DNA of 5,616 bases. Origin: Desulfobulbus sp. Lineage in GTDB: Bacteria; Desulfobacterota; Desulfobulbia; Desulfobulbales; Desulfobulbaceae. A model generated the notes under the pieces. The model was not told where the DNA came from and did no database searches. It saw only the letters and a program-made list of their open reading frames with translations. Positions 4,910 to 5,616 of this stretch are shown one piece after another (the first letter of the stretch is position 1; each line of letters begins with the position of its first letter). The position numbers and the translations under genes are program-made. The DNA is taken from assembly GCA_030600525.1 (NCBI GenBank), contig JAUVLX010000244.1, forward strand, positions 1-5,616, given 5' to 3'.

Positions 4910-5616
4910 ATGGCCAAAATCACAGTTAAGAATCCCATTGTTGAGCTTGATGGCGATGAAATGACCAGAATCATCTGGGATTTTATCAAACAACGGCTGA
5001 TTCTCCCTTACCTGGATGTGGATATTAAATATTATGACCTATCCGTTCAGAAACGTGATGAGACCGATGACCAGATTACGGTTGATGCAGCAAACGCTAT
5101 AAAAAAATACGGCGTTGGAGTAAAATGTGCCACTATCACCCCTGATGAGGCTCGGGTCGAGGAATTCGACCTCAAACAGATGTGGAGATCACCTAACGGC
5201 ACCATCCGTAACATCATTGGCGGTACAGTCTTTCGTCAGCCCATCATCTGCAGCAACATACCCCGACTTGTACCTGGTTGGAAAAAGCCAATCGTCATCG
5301 GCAGGCATGCCTTTGGCGACCAGTACCGCGCCACCGACTTTCTGGTTCCCGGTCCGGGGAAACTCACGATGAAATTTGAACCGGCAGACGGCAGCGCACC
5401 GGTCGAGTATGAAGTGTTTAAATTCCCCGGTAGCGGCTGCGCCATGGGGATGTATAACTTGGATGCATCCATCCGAGGTTTTGCCCGTTCCTGCATGAAC
5501 TATGGACTCAACCTGGGCTGGCCGGTGTACCTTTCCACAAAGAACACCATCCTTAAAAAATATGATGGCCGTTTTAAGGATATCTTTCAAGAAGTCTACG
5601 AGCAGGAGTTTGCTGA
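4910..5616 (+). CDS. icd: Isocitrate dehydrogenase, eukaryote-like type II, partial (3' end outside window)
   Basis: The window shows 235 residues of an enzyme that oxidatively decarboxylates isocitrate to 2-oxoglutarate in the cytoplasm; the family is about 400 residues. The sequence follows human IDH1 closely. MWRSPNGTIRN (91-101) carries the substrate-binding Ser94 and Arg100, GTVFR ends in Arg109, GRHAFGDQYRATD (131-143) holds Arg132 and Tyr139, and STKNTI (209-214) holds the catalytic Lys211. All visible active-site residues are intact. The residues that set NADP or NAD preference lie beyond the window, so NADP use is only expected from the family. The ATG follows a strong ribosome site, AGGAGAGA (4898-4905). 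Such type II enzymes are known in Desulfobulbales, including a characterised cold-active one from Desulfotalea psychrophila. It stands alone and diverges from the small RNA and B12 operon. Confidence 0.97.
   Translation, partial: MAKITVKNPIVELDGDEMTRIIWDFIKQRLILPYLDVDIKYYDLSVQKRDETDDQITVDAANAIKKYGVGVKCATITPDEARVEEFDLKQMWRSPNGTIRNIIGGTVFRQPIICSNIPRLVPGWKKPIVIGRHAFGDQYRATDFLVPGPGKLTMKFEPADGSAPVEYEVFKFPGSGCAMGMYNLDASIRGFARSCMNYGLNLGWPVYLSTKNTILKKYDGRFKDIFQEVYEQEFA

Noticed and set aside
4834..4929. 31-codon upstream frame overlapping the icd start out of frame
   Set aside because: No Shine-Dalgarno sequence precedes the ATG, and the frame is not clearly within the icd transcript. A leader-peptide role cannot be supported.
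1..5616. CRISPR arrays, insertion sequences, tRNA or rRNA genes
   Set aside because: No regularly spaced repeats, transposase-like frames, terminal inverted repeats or tRNA-like cloverleaf sequences were seen.

Overview
The window looks like chromosomal DNA of an anaerobic deltaproteobacterium, most likely a sulfate- or sulfur-metabolising member of the Desulfobulbales. This rests on moderate GC content, a cobalamin-riboswitch operon containing a CobT fusion, and a eukaryote-like type II isocitrate dehydrogenase of the kind known from Desulfotalea. The taxon is inferred, not proven.

Layout. Positions 1-95 (+) hold the last 30 codons of an unidentified gene, followed by a small terminator-like hairpin. 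Positions 147-410 (+) encode a small hypothetical protein with a CPxCG zinc-knuckle motif, closed by a terminator at about 441-484. Positions 513-3945 (-) form a tight three-gene operon, in transcription order: a divergent TrpD-family phosphoribosyltransferase, an unrecognised 74-residue protein, and a 699-residue fusion of a zinc-dependent medium-chain dehydrogenase with CobT. It is preceded by a long leader with a well-formed cobalamin riboswitch (4120-4320, -) and a good sigma70-type promoter (4327-4354). From 4910 (+) to the window edge runs icd, which is cut off.

Working together: the riboswitch should shut the operon off when adenosylcobalamin is plentiful, so all three proteins probably serve cobamide synthesis or remodelling. 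CobT activates the lower-ligand base. The TrpD relative keeps PRPP- and metal-binding motifs but appears to have lost the two residues that contact anthranilate, so it probably ribosylates a different aromatic base. The dehydrogenase fused to CobT has intact zinc and nucleotide sites and an unknown substrate. This looks like an uncharacterised cobamide side branch.

Between icd and the B12 promoter, on the minus strand, lies what reads as an undescribed small RNA of about 83 nt (4417-4499). It has a TTGACA-16-TATTAT promoter, an 8-bp hairpin with an all-pyrimidine loop, a CU-rich linker and a terminator ending in eight U. Eight nucleotides of its loop are complementary to the icd ribosome binding site. 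The rest of the 4533-4909 gap is AT-rich with inverted repeats and no supported gene.
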